DNA of 64,000 nt, taken from NCBI RefSeq assembly GCF_003253745.1, contig NZ_MZXV01000032.1, positions 310,001 to 374,000 of the forward strand, in the 5' to 3' direction. This document shows, in pieces, positions 39,403-47,665 of the stretch. Position numbers and translations under genes: made by a program. The notes beneath the pieces are model-generated. The model did no database searches. It had not been told where the DNA came from and saw only the letters and a list, made by a program, of their open reading frames with translations. The DNA comes from Mesorhizobium kowhaii. GTDB taxonomy: Bacteria > Pseudomonadota > Alphaproteobacteria > Rhizobiales > Rhizobiaceae. Numbering within the stretch: position 1 is the stretch's first letter; each line of letters starts with the position of its first letter.

Positions 39403-39948
39403 ATGACTGACCGCGCATACGACAAAAGCCGGCTAAAGAGCCTAATTCACTACGTGATTTGGGCTGCAGGCGCGCGGCCAAATTTTGGCGCTACCAAGCT
39501 ATATAAGATAGCTTGGTTTGCTGATGCGCGACGTTTCGTGCTCTCGGGCCAGTCAATTACCGGCGCCCCATACATTCGCGAGAAACACGGCCCTATTCCA
39601 CGGCATGGCATGGCCATCCGGGAAGAGTTGGTGAAAGACGGTGCAATTCAGCAATGGCAGGATCGACAGCGCGATTTTTCGAACTGGAAGTTCAAAGCTC
39701 TGGTGCCGCCTAACGTCAACGCTTTCACATCGGAAGAAAAAAGCGTCATAGATTATTGGATCAAGCATATCGATGAGGATCACACGGCAGCCAGCATAAG
39801 CGAGCAGTCTCACAACTACGGCTGGGAAATCGCCCGCATGGGCGAAGTCATACCGTTCCACTCATTGCTGGCGGAGCGCGTTCGCGAACCGAATGACGAA
39901 GAACTTGAATGGGCCAAGCAGGCGGTAAAGCGAATAAGGCTGCTTTAA
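39403..39948 (+). CDS. Panacea (DUF4065/SocA-like) putative antitoxin
   Basis: The 181-residue protein has the Panacea pattern: LIHYVIWAA, then GATKLYKIAWFADARRFVLSG, and ITGAPYIREKHGPIPR. This domain serves as the antitoxin of many toxin-antitoxin pairs and in SocA as a ClpXP adaptor. It is followed by a gene for a RelE-like protein beginning one base after its stop, a normal antitoxin-toxin arrangement. It is a passenger of element B. The family call is by pattern and memory; activity is inferred. Confidence 0.8.
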   Translation: MTDRAYDKSRLKSLIHYVIWAAGARPNFGATKLYKIAWFADARRFVLSGQSITGAPYIREKHGPIPRHGMAIREELVKDGAIQQWQDRQRDFSNWKFKALVPPNVNAFTSEEKSVIDYWIKHIDEDHTAASISEQSHNYGWEIARMGEVIPFHSLLAERVREPNDEELEWAKQAVKRIRLL

Positions 39949-39949
39949 T

Positions 39950-40240
39950 TTGCATATTGTGGAGGACCCAGAGGCGCAATTTGCGCTCGACGATGCGGTC
40001 GAGAAATGGGCTGGTACTCCCACAGCGTGGGAGGCAGTTACGTGGGTGCTGATGCGCGACCAAGATCTAGGTACGGCTTTGACAGAAGATGGGAAAATAC
40101 GAGTATTTACCTACGAGGGCGCTAAGTCGATCAAGCAGCCGACCATAACGGTCGTCTACGAGGTCGTAGGAAAGCATGAAATTGTTATCAGGAATGCGAG
40201 ATTCACGGAGCCCAGTTATGCGCAAGCAGGACGCGCCTAA
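39950..40240 (+). CDS. Putative RelE/ParE-like toxin next to Panacea gene
   Basis: The 96-residue product (TTG start at 39950; a GTG at 39959 is possible) has a helical N-terminus and a C-terminal strand region (IRVFTYEGAKSIKQPTITVVYEV, HEIVIRNARF) reminiscent of RelE/ParE toxins, which end in such beta strands with a Tyr and Arg. No textbook catalytic set can be claimed. Position directly after an antitoxin-type gene is the main support. It may instead be a toxin of a new kind. Confidence 0.55.
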   Translation: MHIVEDPEAQFALDDAVEKWAGTPTAWEAVTWVLMRDQDLGTALTEDGKIRVFTYEGAKSIKQPTITVVYEVVGKHEIVIRNARFTEPSYAQAGRA

Positions 40241-40376
40241 GTCGCAAGTAGACAAGTTCCGCGATCTTGCGCGCAAGATCGGCGCGACTGAATCCGAAGA
40301 GCCTTTGAATGACGCGCTGCGAAGGGTGGCGGAGGGGAAGCGTAAGAAAGGTGAGAAGGCGGAGAAGAAGCCGTGA
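40218..40376 (+). CDS. Small helical protein, island family member
   Basis: A 52-residue protein (SQVDKFRDLARKIGATESEE, then PLNDALRRVAEG with a Lys-rich tail) of the family also seen at 33460 and 36134. GGAG lies eight bases before the ATG at 40218. It overlaps the end of the putative toxin gene by 23 bases and the next ORF by 4, so it is probably coupled to both. Function unknown. Confidence 0.65.
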   Translation: MRKQDAPKSQVDKFRDLARKIGATESEEPLNDALRRVAEGKRKKGEKAEKKP

Positions 40377-40600
40377 ACGCACCCACCAAGCCAGCGCCAA
40401 CAGACATGAGAAAGCTTGATACAAACGGCGTCACAGTCCACGTGTGCGATGCGTTACACGTAATCATTTGCGCACATGAGCACGCGGGTTACCGGCACTA
40501 CACGAAGATCGCGCTAGCTGATCTTCCGAATTATCTCGCCAGTGCTGACGATTTCAAAAGCGTCGTCACCCTTCCAATTGAGATAGCCACCGCCGTCTAG
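40373..40600 (+). CDS. Hypothetical 75-residue protein
   Basis: The frame starts with a GTG that overlaps the previous stop codon (GTGA), a common coupling arrangement. The peptide contains VTVHVCDALHVIICAHEHAGY with several Cys and His, but no recognised domain. Its last 87 bases overlap the oppositely oriented gene at 40514-40741, which has the better ribosome site, so this call is weaker. Confidence 0.45.
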   Translation: MNAPTKPAPTDMRKLDTNGVTVHVCDALHVIICAHEHAGYRHYTKIALADLPNYLASADDFKSVVTLPIEIATAV

Positions 40601-40741
40601 TTCTAGGCGTTTGAACCCATCCCAGCGCACCCATTCCCCGTTGACTGTCCGGTGTTCCTCGAACTCTTGTATCTCTGTGATGTCGTAAATAGTGCCGTCA
40701 TCCCCGCGCGCCTTGTGCCGCGCAATAATGCGTTCGCCCAT
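40514..40741 (-). CDS. Hypothetical 75-residue protein
   Basis: The product (MGERIIARHKARGDDGTIYD, ending AFEIVSTGEIIRK) reads as a small beta-rich protein. I recall similar short proteins ending in FEIV-TGE-IRRI from other rhizobia, without a known role. GGAGGGG lies seven bases upstream of the ATG at 40741, which supports it as a real gene. It is the last gene before the right end of element B. Confidence 0.6.
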   Translation of the reverse strand: MGERIIARHKARGDDGTIYDITEIQEFEEHRTVNGEWVRWDGFKRLELDGGGYLNWKGDDAFEIVSTGEIIRKIS

Positions 40742-40825
40742 AACGTTTTCCCCTCCAAACCATCGAAACGCAGCCTAACACGGCCACCCCTTTTAGCAAT
40801 TGGGTGCGCAAAAGATATAATCGCC

Positions 40826-40833
40826 CACATAAA
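40826..40833. repeat. 8-bp direct repeat CACATAAA, copy 3
   Basis: Right-hand boundary of the island; core sequence leading to mmcB resumes at once. Confidence 0.85.
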
Positions 40834-40873
40834 ACGGGTTCAAACCGTGAACAAAATCTGGCATGGTGCCGCC

Positions 40874-41374
40874 ATGCCAATCATCTCGCCGATTCTGCAA
40901 AACCCGCTCATCGACGGTCGCCAGTCGGAACGCGCCATGCTGGTGCGGCGCGGCGTGCAGCGGCTTTTGAGGGAGATGGGCGCGCATGTGCTGCCCGAAC
41001 TGTCACTGGCCACCGGCCGCCGTGCCGATCTGGTCGCGCTGACGCGGCAGGGCGACATCTGGATCATCGAGATCAAATCGTCGATCGAGGATTTCCGGGT
41101 CGACCGCAAATGGCCTGACTACCGGCTGCATTCCGACCGCTTCTTCTTCGCTACCCATCCCGGCGTGCCCTCGGAGATCTTTCCGGAGGAGTGCGGCTTC
41201 ATCCTCTCCGACGGCTACGGCGCCGAAATCCTGCGCGATGCGCAGGAGCACCGCATGGCGGCGGCAACCCGCAAGGCGCTGATGCTGCGGATCGCGCGGG
41301 CCGGCGCCTCGCGGCTGCTGGCGGCTGAGCTTGCCGGTGTGTCGGTGCCTGCGCTGGAGGGTGAGAGCGAGTAG
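40874..41374 (+). CDS. mmcB: MmcB-family DNA repair protein
   Basis: The 166-residue protein has a nuclease-like core (RADLVALTRQGDIWIIEIKSSIEDFRVDRKW) with the D...E.K pattern of PD-(D/E)XK endonuclease folds. MmcB of alphaproteobacteria belongs to the LexA-controlled damage response. The ATG at 40874 gives the usual N-terminus; the frame is open upstream but that part lies in element B. The insertion has replaced everything more than about 40 bases upstream, so its native promoter may be displaced. Confidence 0.87.
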   Translation: MPIISPILQNPLIDGRQSERAMLVRRGVQRLLREMGAHVLPELSLATGRRADLVALTRQGDIWIIEIKSSIEDFRVDRKWPDYRLHSDRFFFATHPGVPSEIFPEECGFILSDGYGAEILRDAQEHRMAAATRKALMLRIARAGASRLLAAELAGVSVPALEGESE

Positions 41375-41399
41375 CGGCTGCTTTTGCAGAACCTGGGTT

Positions 41400-41424
41400 C
41401 CTCGCCCCACGGAGTGGGGAGAGG
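41400..41424. terminator. Hairpin between mmcB and nhaA
   Basis: CCTCGCCCCAC pairs with GTGGGGAGAGG around a GGA loop with one mismatch. It lies in the gap between the convergent mmcB and nhaA genes and may end both transcripts; no T-tract follows, so it may just be a palindromic repeat. Confidence 0.45.
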
Positions 41425-41446
41425 TGGCCCTGAGCTGCCTGCAAGC

Positions 41447-42643
41447 CTACTCTTCGCTCTCTTCCATCCCACCCGCCGCCGGCGCCATCAACAGCACGGC
41501 GGCGCCAAGGAGGGCGGCGATGAAGGAGCCGGCGAGGATGCCGACCTTGACCGCGTCCTGGAGTGCTGCGTCGCTGGCGAAGGCGAGCAGGCCGATGAAG
41601 AGGCTCATGGTGAAGCCGATGCCGCACAGCAGCGAGATGCCGATCAGGTGCGACCAGCCGGCATGGGCTGGCAGGTCGGCAAAGCCCAGCCGGATGGCAA
41701 GCGCTGAAGAGCCGAACACGCCGACCAGCTTGCCGACGACGAGGCCGGCGGCGACACCCAGCGTCAACGGCTCGATCAGCGCGCCAAAACTCAGGCCGGC
41801 GAGCGAAACGCCGGCATTGGCAAAGCCGAAGATCGGGATGACGACAAAGGGCACTATTCTGTGCAGGCCGTGCTCGAGCCGGTGCAGCGGCGAATGGTCG
41901 AGATCGTGGCTGATCCCGGCGGAGCGTTCGAGCGGGATGGTCAACGCCAGCGCCACGCCGGCAAGCGTCGCATGCACACCCGATTTCAGCACCAGAACCC
42001 ACAGGATCACGCCGAGCACGAGATAGGGCAGCAGTGTCATCACCCGCATGCGGTTGAGCACGACGAGCACGGCAATGACGGCGAAGGCAGCACCAAGGTA
42101 AGCGAGCGACAGGCCGCTGGTGTAGAAGATGGCGATGATGATGACGGCGCCGAGATCATCGATGATGGCCAGCGCGGTGAGGAAAACCTTCAGCGAGGCC
42201 GGCACACGACTGCCGAGCAGCGACAGCACGCCGAGCGCGAAGGCGATGTCGGTGGCGGTCGGGATCGCCCAGCCGGACAGGGCCGCCGTATTGTCGCGGT
42301 TGATCGCGACATAGACGAGCGCCGGAACCACCATGCCGCCGGCCGCGGCAATGCCGGGCAGCGCGCGCCTCGGCCAGGTCGAGAGCTGGCCGTCCAGCAT
42401 CTCGCGCTTGATCTCCAGCCCGACGAGCAGGAAGAACACCGCCATCAGCCCGTCATTGACCCAGTGCGAGACGCTGAGCGGGCCGAGATAGGCGCGAAGA
42501 GCGGCGAAGTAGGTTTCGGAGAGCGGCGAATTGGCGACGATCAGCGCAAGTGCGGCCGCCACCATCAGGATGATGCCGCCGGCCGCCTCGCTATCGAGAA
42601 ATTCGCGGAAGACGGAAACCGGCCGCTGCTTCAAGTCCTGCAT
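41447..42643 (-). CDS. nhaA: Na+/H+ antiporter NhaA
   Basis: NhaA exchanges sodium for protons across the inner membrane and controls pH and salt balance. The 398-residue protein has about 12 membrane segments, the paired aspartates in [11 protein letters not shown] that bind the ion, and the GLEIKREML and ATDIAFALG motifs of the family. GGAGG precedes the ATG at 42643, five bases away, which is why the longer frame was not used. It stands downstream of actR on the same strand, separated by a MITE-like repeat. Confidence 0.95.
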   Translation of the reverse strand: MQDLKQRPVSVFREFLDSEAAGGIILMVAAALALIVANSPLSETYFAALRAYLGPLSVSHWVNDGLMAVFFLLVGLEIKREMLDGQLSTWPRRALPGIAAAGGMVVPALVYVAINRDNTAALSGWAIPTATDIAFALGVLSLLGSRVPASLKVFLTALAIIDDLGAVIIIAIFYTSGLSLAYLGAAFAVIAVLVVLNRMRVMTLLPYLVLGVILWVLVLKSGVHATLAGVALALTIPLERSAGISHDLDHSPLHRLEHGLHRIVPFVVIPIFGFANAGVSLAGLSFGALIEPLTLGVAAGLVVGKLVGVFGSSALAIRLGFADLPAHAGWSHLIGISLLCGIGFTMSLFIGLLAFASDAALQDAVKVGILAGSFIAALLGAAVLLMAPAAGGMEESEE

Positions 42644-42739
42644 GTCGCCTCCGTCATGCCGCCTGCCGGCCGGCGTCATTCGCAATGATGCGCAAACTCC
42701 GGCAGCCCGACAAGTGCCAGACTGTGCTCCGCGCCTTTA

Positions 42740-42882
42740 GAGGCTGTTTCGAAATTCGCTCTGGCGAGTCATATGGTGGTGGTTTCGAGAACCGGAGCGG
42801 AGCGGACATTTGGGTCCGTGAGCACCGGAAGCGCAGAAAACGCCATCAGATGGCCGCCAGAGTAGGATTTCCAAACGGTCTC
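42740..42882. mobile_element. 143-bp MITE-like element, copy 1
   Basis: The ends GAGGCTGTTTCGAAATTCGC and (reading in from the right) GAGACCGTTTGGAAATCCTA form imperfect terminal repeats, continuing with CTCTGGCG on both sides. An inverted copy of the same length lies at 47666-47808. No coding capacity. The right end abuts the first base of the actR stop codon. Confidence 0.8.
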
Positions 42883-43446
42883 TCAGCGCGGCGCGCGCTT
42901 GGCCAATATCCGCTGCAAGGTGCGGCGATGCATGTTGAGCCGGCGCGCCGTCTCGGAGACATTGCGCTCGCACATTTCATAGACGCGCTGGATATGCTCC
43001 CAGCGGACGCGATCGGCCGACATCGGGTTTTCCGGGGGTGCCGCACGCTCGCCGGCGGTCCGGGTGAGCGCGGCAAAGATGTCGTCGGCGTCGGCCGGCT
43101 TGGAGAGGTAATCGACCGCACCGAGCTTCACCGCCGTCACCGCCGTGGCGATGTTGCCGTAGCCGGTCAGGATGATGGTGCGGGAATCGTCGCGCTTCTC
43201 GCGGATCGCGGCAACCACGTCGAGGCCGTTGCCGTCGCCGAGCCGCATGTCGACCACCGCATAGGCGGGCGGGTTGGCGCGCGCCTTGGCAACCGCCTCC
43301 TCGACGCTCTCGGCCGTCTCGACCACGAAGCCCCTGGTTTCCATGGCACGGGCCAAACGCGTGAGGAACGGCTTGTCGTCATCGACGATGAGCAGCGAGG
43401 TGTCCTCGCCTTCAACCATTGCGCCAATATTTTCGTCGCCTGTCAT
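42883..43446 (-). CDS. actR: Response regulator ActR (RegA/PrrA type)
   Basis: The 187-residue regulator has a receiver domain with acidic pocket VDDDKP, the phosphorylated Asp66 in VVDMRLGDGNG, and a C-terminal Fis-like helix-turn-helix (SETARRLNMHRRTLQRILAK). This family controls redox- and acid-responsive genes in alphaproteobacteria. A MITE-like element ends exactly at its stop codon, so the downstream context may be changed, but the coding frame is complete. The sensor gene actS lies 85 bases upstream on the same strand. Confidence 0.95.
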   Translation of the reverse strand: MTGDENIGAMVEGEDTSLLIVDDDKPFLTRLARAMETRGFVVETAESVEEAVAKARANPPAYAVVDMRLGDGNGLDVVAAIREKRDDSRTIILTGYGNIATAVTAVKLGAVDYLSKPADADDIFAALTRTAGERAAPPENPMSADRVRWEHIQRVYEMCERNVSETARRLNMHRRTLQRILAKRAPR

Positions 43447-43531
43447 AGTCTCAAAATTCCTGCTGCCTTAATTTTACGCAGATATAGTTCCTGAGCCTGA
43501 TTGTCCAATTTTTCGAGCCCTTGCAAGGCGC

Positions 43532-44863
43532 TCAGGCGGTGTCGAACATACTGGCCGAGGTGATTTCCGGATTGAGGAACACGCCGCGCGGCCACGATAT
43601 CTGTACCACGGCGCCCTCGCCCAGGCCGCTCGAATTGCGGAAATCGAGCGTCGCGCCCGAGCGTTCGAGCAGCGTCTTGGCGATGAACAGGCCCAGCCCC
43701 AGGCCGCCGCCGGCTTCCGTGCCCTGGCGCGTCGACATGTAGGGCTCGCCGATACGGTCGATGATCTCGGCGGGAAAGCCCGGCCCGTCATCGATGATCG
43801 AGAAGGCCACAGTGGTGTCGTCCCAGCTCCAGCGCACGGTGACGCTCTTGCGGGCGAAATCGACGGCGTTCTCGACCAGATTGCCGAGGCCGTAGATGAC
43901 GCCCGGATTGCGGCGCCCGACGGGTTCGGGCCCGATGCGCTCGCCGGGCCGAAGCTTGATCGAGATGCCGAAGTCGCGATGCGGGGCGGTGACCTCCTCG
44001 ACCAGCGAGGTCAGCGGCAGCCGGGAAAGATGCGCCTCGCCCTCGGACGACAGGCTGGTCAGGCGCTTGAGGATCTCACGGCAGCGCTCGCTCTGCGAGC
44101 GCAGCAGCTTCACGTCTTCGCCGTATTTCGGATCGTTGCCGAGCGCCTTTTCCATTTCCTTGACGACAAGGGTGATGGTGGCGAGCGGCGTGCCGAGCTC
44201 GTGCGCGGCGGCCGCCGCCAGCCCGTCGAGCGCCGAAAGGTGCTGCTCGCGCTGCAGCACCAGTTCGGTGGCGGCAAGCGCATTGGCCAGAAGCCGCGCT
44301 TCGGCGGCCACCCGGAAGGCGTATATGGCGGTGAAGGCGATAGAGGACAGCACCGCCATCCATATGCCGGCGACATAAATGAACGGCATCGCCAGCGGCG
44401 CACCTTCATGCCAGGGCAACGGCAGATGGACAAAGACCAGCAAGGTCGCCGCCGTCATCACCAGTCCGCCGAGAATGGCGGTCAGGCGCAAGGGCAGCGA
44501 CGTCGCCGAAATGACGACGGGCACGGTCATCAGCAGCGAGAACGGGTTGGTGAGGCCACCGGTCATGTAGAGCAGGCCGGCAAGCTGCAGACTGTCGAAG
44601 ATGAGGATGCCGAAGGCCGCGAGCGGGGTGAGCCGATGCGCCGCCGGAAAGCGAAAGGCGAGAAACAGGTTCATCCAGGCCGAACAGGCGATCAAGGCGA
44701 AGCAGAGGCTGACCGGCAACGGGAATTTCAAGCCATAGGCGACGACGAGCACCGCCAGGCTCTGACCGACGATGGCAAGCCAGCGCAGCCTGATCAGCGT
44801 GTTGAGGCGCAGTCTCTGGCTCTGCTGGAAATCGGGCGAACGCAAAATATTGATCATGGCCAT
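43532..44863 (-). CDS. actS: Sensor histidine kinase ActS (RegB/PrrB type)
   Basis: The 443-residue membrane kinase has six N-terminal membrane segments with the quinone-sensing heptapeptide GGLTNPF at 102-108, the phosphorylated His221 in AAHELGTPLATI, the redox cysteine Cys261 in SERCREIL, and a C-terminal ATPase domain (NLVENAVDFA, DDGPGFP, GGGLGLGL). It should phosphorylate ActR in response to the redox state of the quinone pool. An ATG six bases inside is an alternative start. Confidence 0.96.
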   Translation of the reverse strand: MAMINILRSPDFQQSQRLRLNTLIRLRWLAIVGQSLAVLVVAYGLKFPLPVSLCFALIACSAWMNLFLAFRFPAAHRLTPLAAFGILIFDSLQLAGLLYMTGGLTNPFSLLMTVPVVISATSLPLRLTAILGGLVMTAATLLVFVHLPLPWHEGAPLAMPFIYVAGIWMAVLSSIAFTAIYAFRVAAEARLLANALAATELVLQREQHLSALDGLAAAAAHELGTPLATITLVVKEMEKALGNDPKYGEDVKLLRSQSERCREILKRLTSLSSEGEAHLSRLPLTSLVEEVTAPHRDFGISIKLRPGERIGPEPVGRRNPGVIYGLGNLVENAVDFARKSVTVRWSWDDTTVAFSIIDDGPGFPAEIIDRIGEPYMSTRQGTEAGGGLGLGLFIAKTLLERSGATLDFRNSSGLGEGAVVQISWPRGVFLNPEITSASMFDTA

Positions 44864-45123
44864 GAATTACAGCCGTGGGACGGCGAGCGCTAGTAGCGCT
44901 GCACCGCCGATCTGATGGTTGGAAGCCTCTTGGCGACCGAAATTCATCATTCGTTTCGGTGGACTAAACATTCGGGGTTGGCCGAAGCTTCCCAACTTCG
45001 TCATCCACGGGCGGAGCGGGAGCGAAGCGGACGCGCAGACCCGAGGACGAAGCGATGGGCGTTCGCGCCAAGGCATGCAGTTCATCGCTGTGAGCGATCC
45101 ATCAAAATTGATGCGTCGAGGAC
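44864..45123. other. Intergenic gap, degenerate repeat only
   Basis: This 260-base gap between actS and hrpB holds no credible gene. Around 44996-45054 (GGGCGGAGCGGGAGCGAAGC then GACGCGCAGACCC) it resembles a repeat I associate with Mesorhizobium genomes, here degraded. The actS promoter must lie at its left part. Confidence 0.4.
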
Positions 45124-47586
45124 CTAGGTCCCGCGCGGTTTGGCGCGGGCGGTGGCGGCGGCGAGCAGCGGATTTTCCGGCCAGACATGCTTGGGATAGC
45201 GGCCGCGCATGTCGGCGCGCACATCGGCCCAGGAGCCACGCCAGAAGCCGGGTAGGTCGCGCGTCGTCTGGATCGGCCGGTGTGCCGGCGACAGCAGTTC
45301 GAGCGTCAGCGGCACCGTGTCGGCGGCGATCGCAGGATGACGGTCGAGGCCGAACAGTTCCTGCACGCGCACCGCCAGCACCGGCCATTCGCCGTCATAG
45401 CGGATCGGCACATGGCTGCCCGACGGGGCGTCGAAATGGGTGGGCGCCAGCGTGTCGATCCTGCGCTGCAGGTCGTGCGGCACGAGTGTGGCGAGCCCAG
45501 CCGAAACAACGCCCGGATCGATGGCGGCAAAGGATGCCGCGCCGGACAGGAACGGCAGCAGCCAGTCGTCGAGGCGCTCGATGAGGGCGGCATCCGCCAT
45601 ATCAGGCCAGGGTGCGCCGAGGCCGCGATGCAGCCAGGACAGCCGCTGGCGCAGTGTCTGCGCCTCCTTGCCCCAGGTCAGCAGCGACAGCCCATGCTCG
45701 CGCACCGCATCGAGGATGGCGCGATCGGCGTCGGTGCCGGTTGGCGGCGGCAGCATGCGCTCGGCGAGCGTGATGGCGCCGAGGCGCACCGTCTCGCGCA
45801 CACGCACGGCGCGGCGGTCGCGATCGAAACTCGTTTGCTTGCGTGTTTCGATCCTGCCGGCAAGTGCTGCGCGGACATCGTCCTCACCGATTGCCGCCGC
45901 CGCCGTGATGCGCGCATTCTGCGCCTTGCCTTGCAGGTCGGCGACGACCAGAAACGGCTCGCCCGCCAGTGGGTCAGCGGCGTCGAGCATGGCGCCGGAA
46001 CCGTTGGCCAGCACGAAGCGGCCGCGCTCGCCACGCGCCTTGGCGACGCGGTCGGGCCAGGCGTGGACGAGGAGGAGGCCGGCAGAAACGGTCTCACCGT
46101 TTTTCGCGCCACCGGTCTGCCTCGCCAGCCGTTCGGCAAGCTGGCGCGCGGCGGTGGCGCGTGGCGATCGCTCAGAGCGAAAGCGCATCAGCCGTCGCTC
46201 CAGATCAGCACCGTCGCCGCCTAGCCCGCGTTCTGTCAGCAGCACGGCGAGCATGGCTGCCTCGTCGGCGTGACCGCTCCTGGCTGCCTCGGCGACCATA
46301 TGCGCCAGCCGCACCGGCAGAGCGAGCTTGCGCATCGCCATGCCCGCTTCCGTCAGGCGCCCGGCCTCGTCGATGGCGTCCAGCGCGCGCAGCAGCAGCC
46401 TCGCCTCGTTGAGCGCAGGCGCGGGCGGCGGATCGAGAAAGGCAAGACTCGTCGGGTCGGCGACGCCGAAGGCGGCACAGTCGAGCAGCAGCCCGGACAG
46501 GTCGGCTTCGAGGATTTCAGGTGGCGTGAAGGGGGGGAGTGCAGCCGTCTGCTCCGCCCGCCACAACCGCATGGCGACGCCTGGCTGCGTGCGCCCGGCA
46601 CGGCCGGCGCGCTGGTCGGCGGAAGCCTTGCTGACGCGCACGGTTTCCAGCCGGGTGAGGCCGCTGGCCGGCTCGTAGCGCGGCAGTCGCGACAGGCCGG
46701 AATCGATAACGATGCGCACGCCGTCGATGGTGATGGAGGTCTCGGCGATCGAGGTGGCCAGCACCACCTTGCGGCGGCCAGCCGGCGCCGGCTTGATCGC
46801 CGCATCCTGCGCCTTGCCGTCGAGCATGCCGTAGAGCGGCACGAGGTCGACATCCGCACTGACCTTGCCGGCCAGCCGCTCGGCGGTGCGCTCGATCTCG
46901 CGCTGGCCGGGCAGGAAGGCAAGCACGCTGCCGCTCTCGTCGGCAAGCGCCGAGCGGATCGCCTTGGCCATGGCGTCCTCGATGGTGGTGCCGGCCGGCC
47001 GTTCGTCGTAGCGGACATCGACGGGAAAGGCGCGGCCCTCGCTCTCGATCACCGGCGCGCCCGACAGCAGTTTGGCCACACGCGCGCCGTCGAGCGTCGC
47101 CGACATCACCAGCACGCGCAGATCCGGCCGCAGCGCGCCTTGCACGTCGAGCGCCAGCGCCAGGCCGAAATCGCCATCGAGCGAGCGCTCGTGGAATTCA
47201 TCGAAGATCACCGCCGAGACGCCGGGCAGTTCGGGGTCATCGAGAATCATCCGCGCCAGCACGCCTTCGGTGACGACCAGTATCCTGGTCTTGGCCGAAG
47301 TGCGGTTCTCCATGCGCATGGCATAGCCGACGGTCGCGCCGGGCTCCTCGCCGACGAGTTCGGCCATGCGGCGGGCAGCCGCGCGGGCGGCAAGCCGGCG
47401 CGGTTCGAGCAGAACGATCTTGCCGGCCCCCAGCCAGGGCGCATCGAGCAACACCAGCGGCACCAGCGTCGTCTTGCCGGCGCCGGGTGGCGCCACCAGC
47501 ACGGCATTGTTGCCACGGCCGAGCGCTTCACTCAGCGCCGGCAGCACGGCGGATACGGGAAGGTCCGGCAGAGGTTTCGTGGTCAT
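45124..47586 (-). CDS. hrpB: ATP-dependent helicase HrpB
   Basis: A DEAH-type RNA helicase of 820 residues. It has Walker A PPGAGKTTLVP, the DEFH box in FDEFHERSLDGD, SAT, the SIAETSITIDG motif, QRAGRAGR, and the long HrpB-specific C-terminal region (PIRYDGEWPVLAVRVQELFG; GSWADVRADMRGRYPKH-like end). Substrate RNAs are not known. The ATG at 47586 follows GGAACA; a codon 75 bases upstream is less likely. Upstream is the second MITE-like copy. Confidence 0.94.
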   Translation of the reverse strand: MTTKPLPDLPVSAVLPALSEALGRGNNAVLVAPPGAGKTTLVPLVLLDAPWLGAGKIVLLEPRRLAARAAARRMAELVGEEPGATVGYAMRMENRTSAKTRILVVTEGVLARMILDDPELPGVSAVIFDEFHERSLDGDFGLALALDVQGALRPDLRVLVMSATLDGARVAKLLSGAPVIESEGRAFPVDVRYDERPAGTTIEDAMAKAIRSALADESGSVLAFLPGQREIERTAERLAGKVSADVDLVPLYGMLDGKAQDAAIKPAPAGRRKVVLATSIAETSITIDGVRIVIDSGLSRLPRYEPASGLTRLETVRVSKASADQRAGRAGRTQPGVAMRLWRAEQTAALPPFTPPEILEADLSGLLLDCAAFGVADPTSLAFLDPPPAPALNEARLLLRALDAIDEAGRLTEAGMAMRKLALPVRLAHMVAEAARSGHADEAAMLAVLLTERGLGGDGADLERRLMRFRSERSPRATAARQLAERLARQTGGAKNGETVSAGLLLVHAWPDRVAKARGERGRFVLANGSGAMLDAADPLAGEPFLVVADLQGKAQNARITAAAAIGEDDVRAALAGRIETRKQTSFDRDRRAVRVRETVRLGAITLAERMLPPPTGTDADRAILDAVREHGLSLLTWGKEAQTLRQRLSWLHRGLGAPWPDMADAALIERLDDWLLPFLSGAASFAAIDPGVVSAGLATLVPHDLQRRIDTLAPTHFDAPSGSHVPIRYDGEWPVLAVRVQELFGLDRHPAIAADTVPLTLELLSPAHRPIQTTRDLPGFWRGSWADVRADMRGRYPKHVWPENPLLAAATARAKPRGT

Positions 47587-47665
47587 TGTTCCAGGAATGC
47601 GCTCATCCAATCGCGGCAGGCCCGCTCCGTCCGCATACCAGCGGTCGCGGTGGCCATGCAACTTA

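Larger units (their letters stand above)
38338..40825 (+). mobile_element. IS1595-type element B with passenger genes (2488 bp)
   Basis: Terminal inverted repeats of 26 bp with three mismatches: GGCGATTATATATTTGACGC at the left and GGCGATTATATCTTTTGCGC reading in from the right. CACATAAA flanks both ends. It encodes a transposase next to its left end and passengers: a DUF4065/Panacea protein, a RelE-like protein, a small helical protein and two more small ORFs. Its right end lies 48 bases before the mmcB start codon. Confidence 0.9.

Noticed and set aside
33455..40873. tRNA-targeted integrative element
   Set aside because: No tRNA gene or integrase is found at either boundary; the boundaries are explained by IS1595-type ends.
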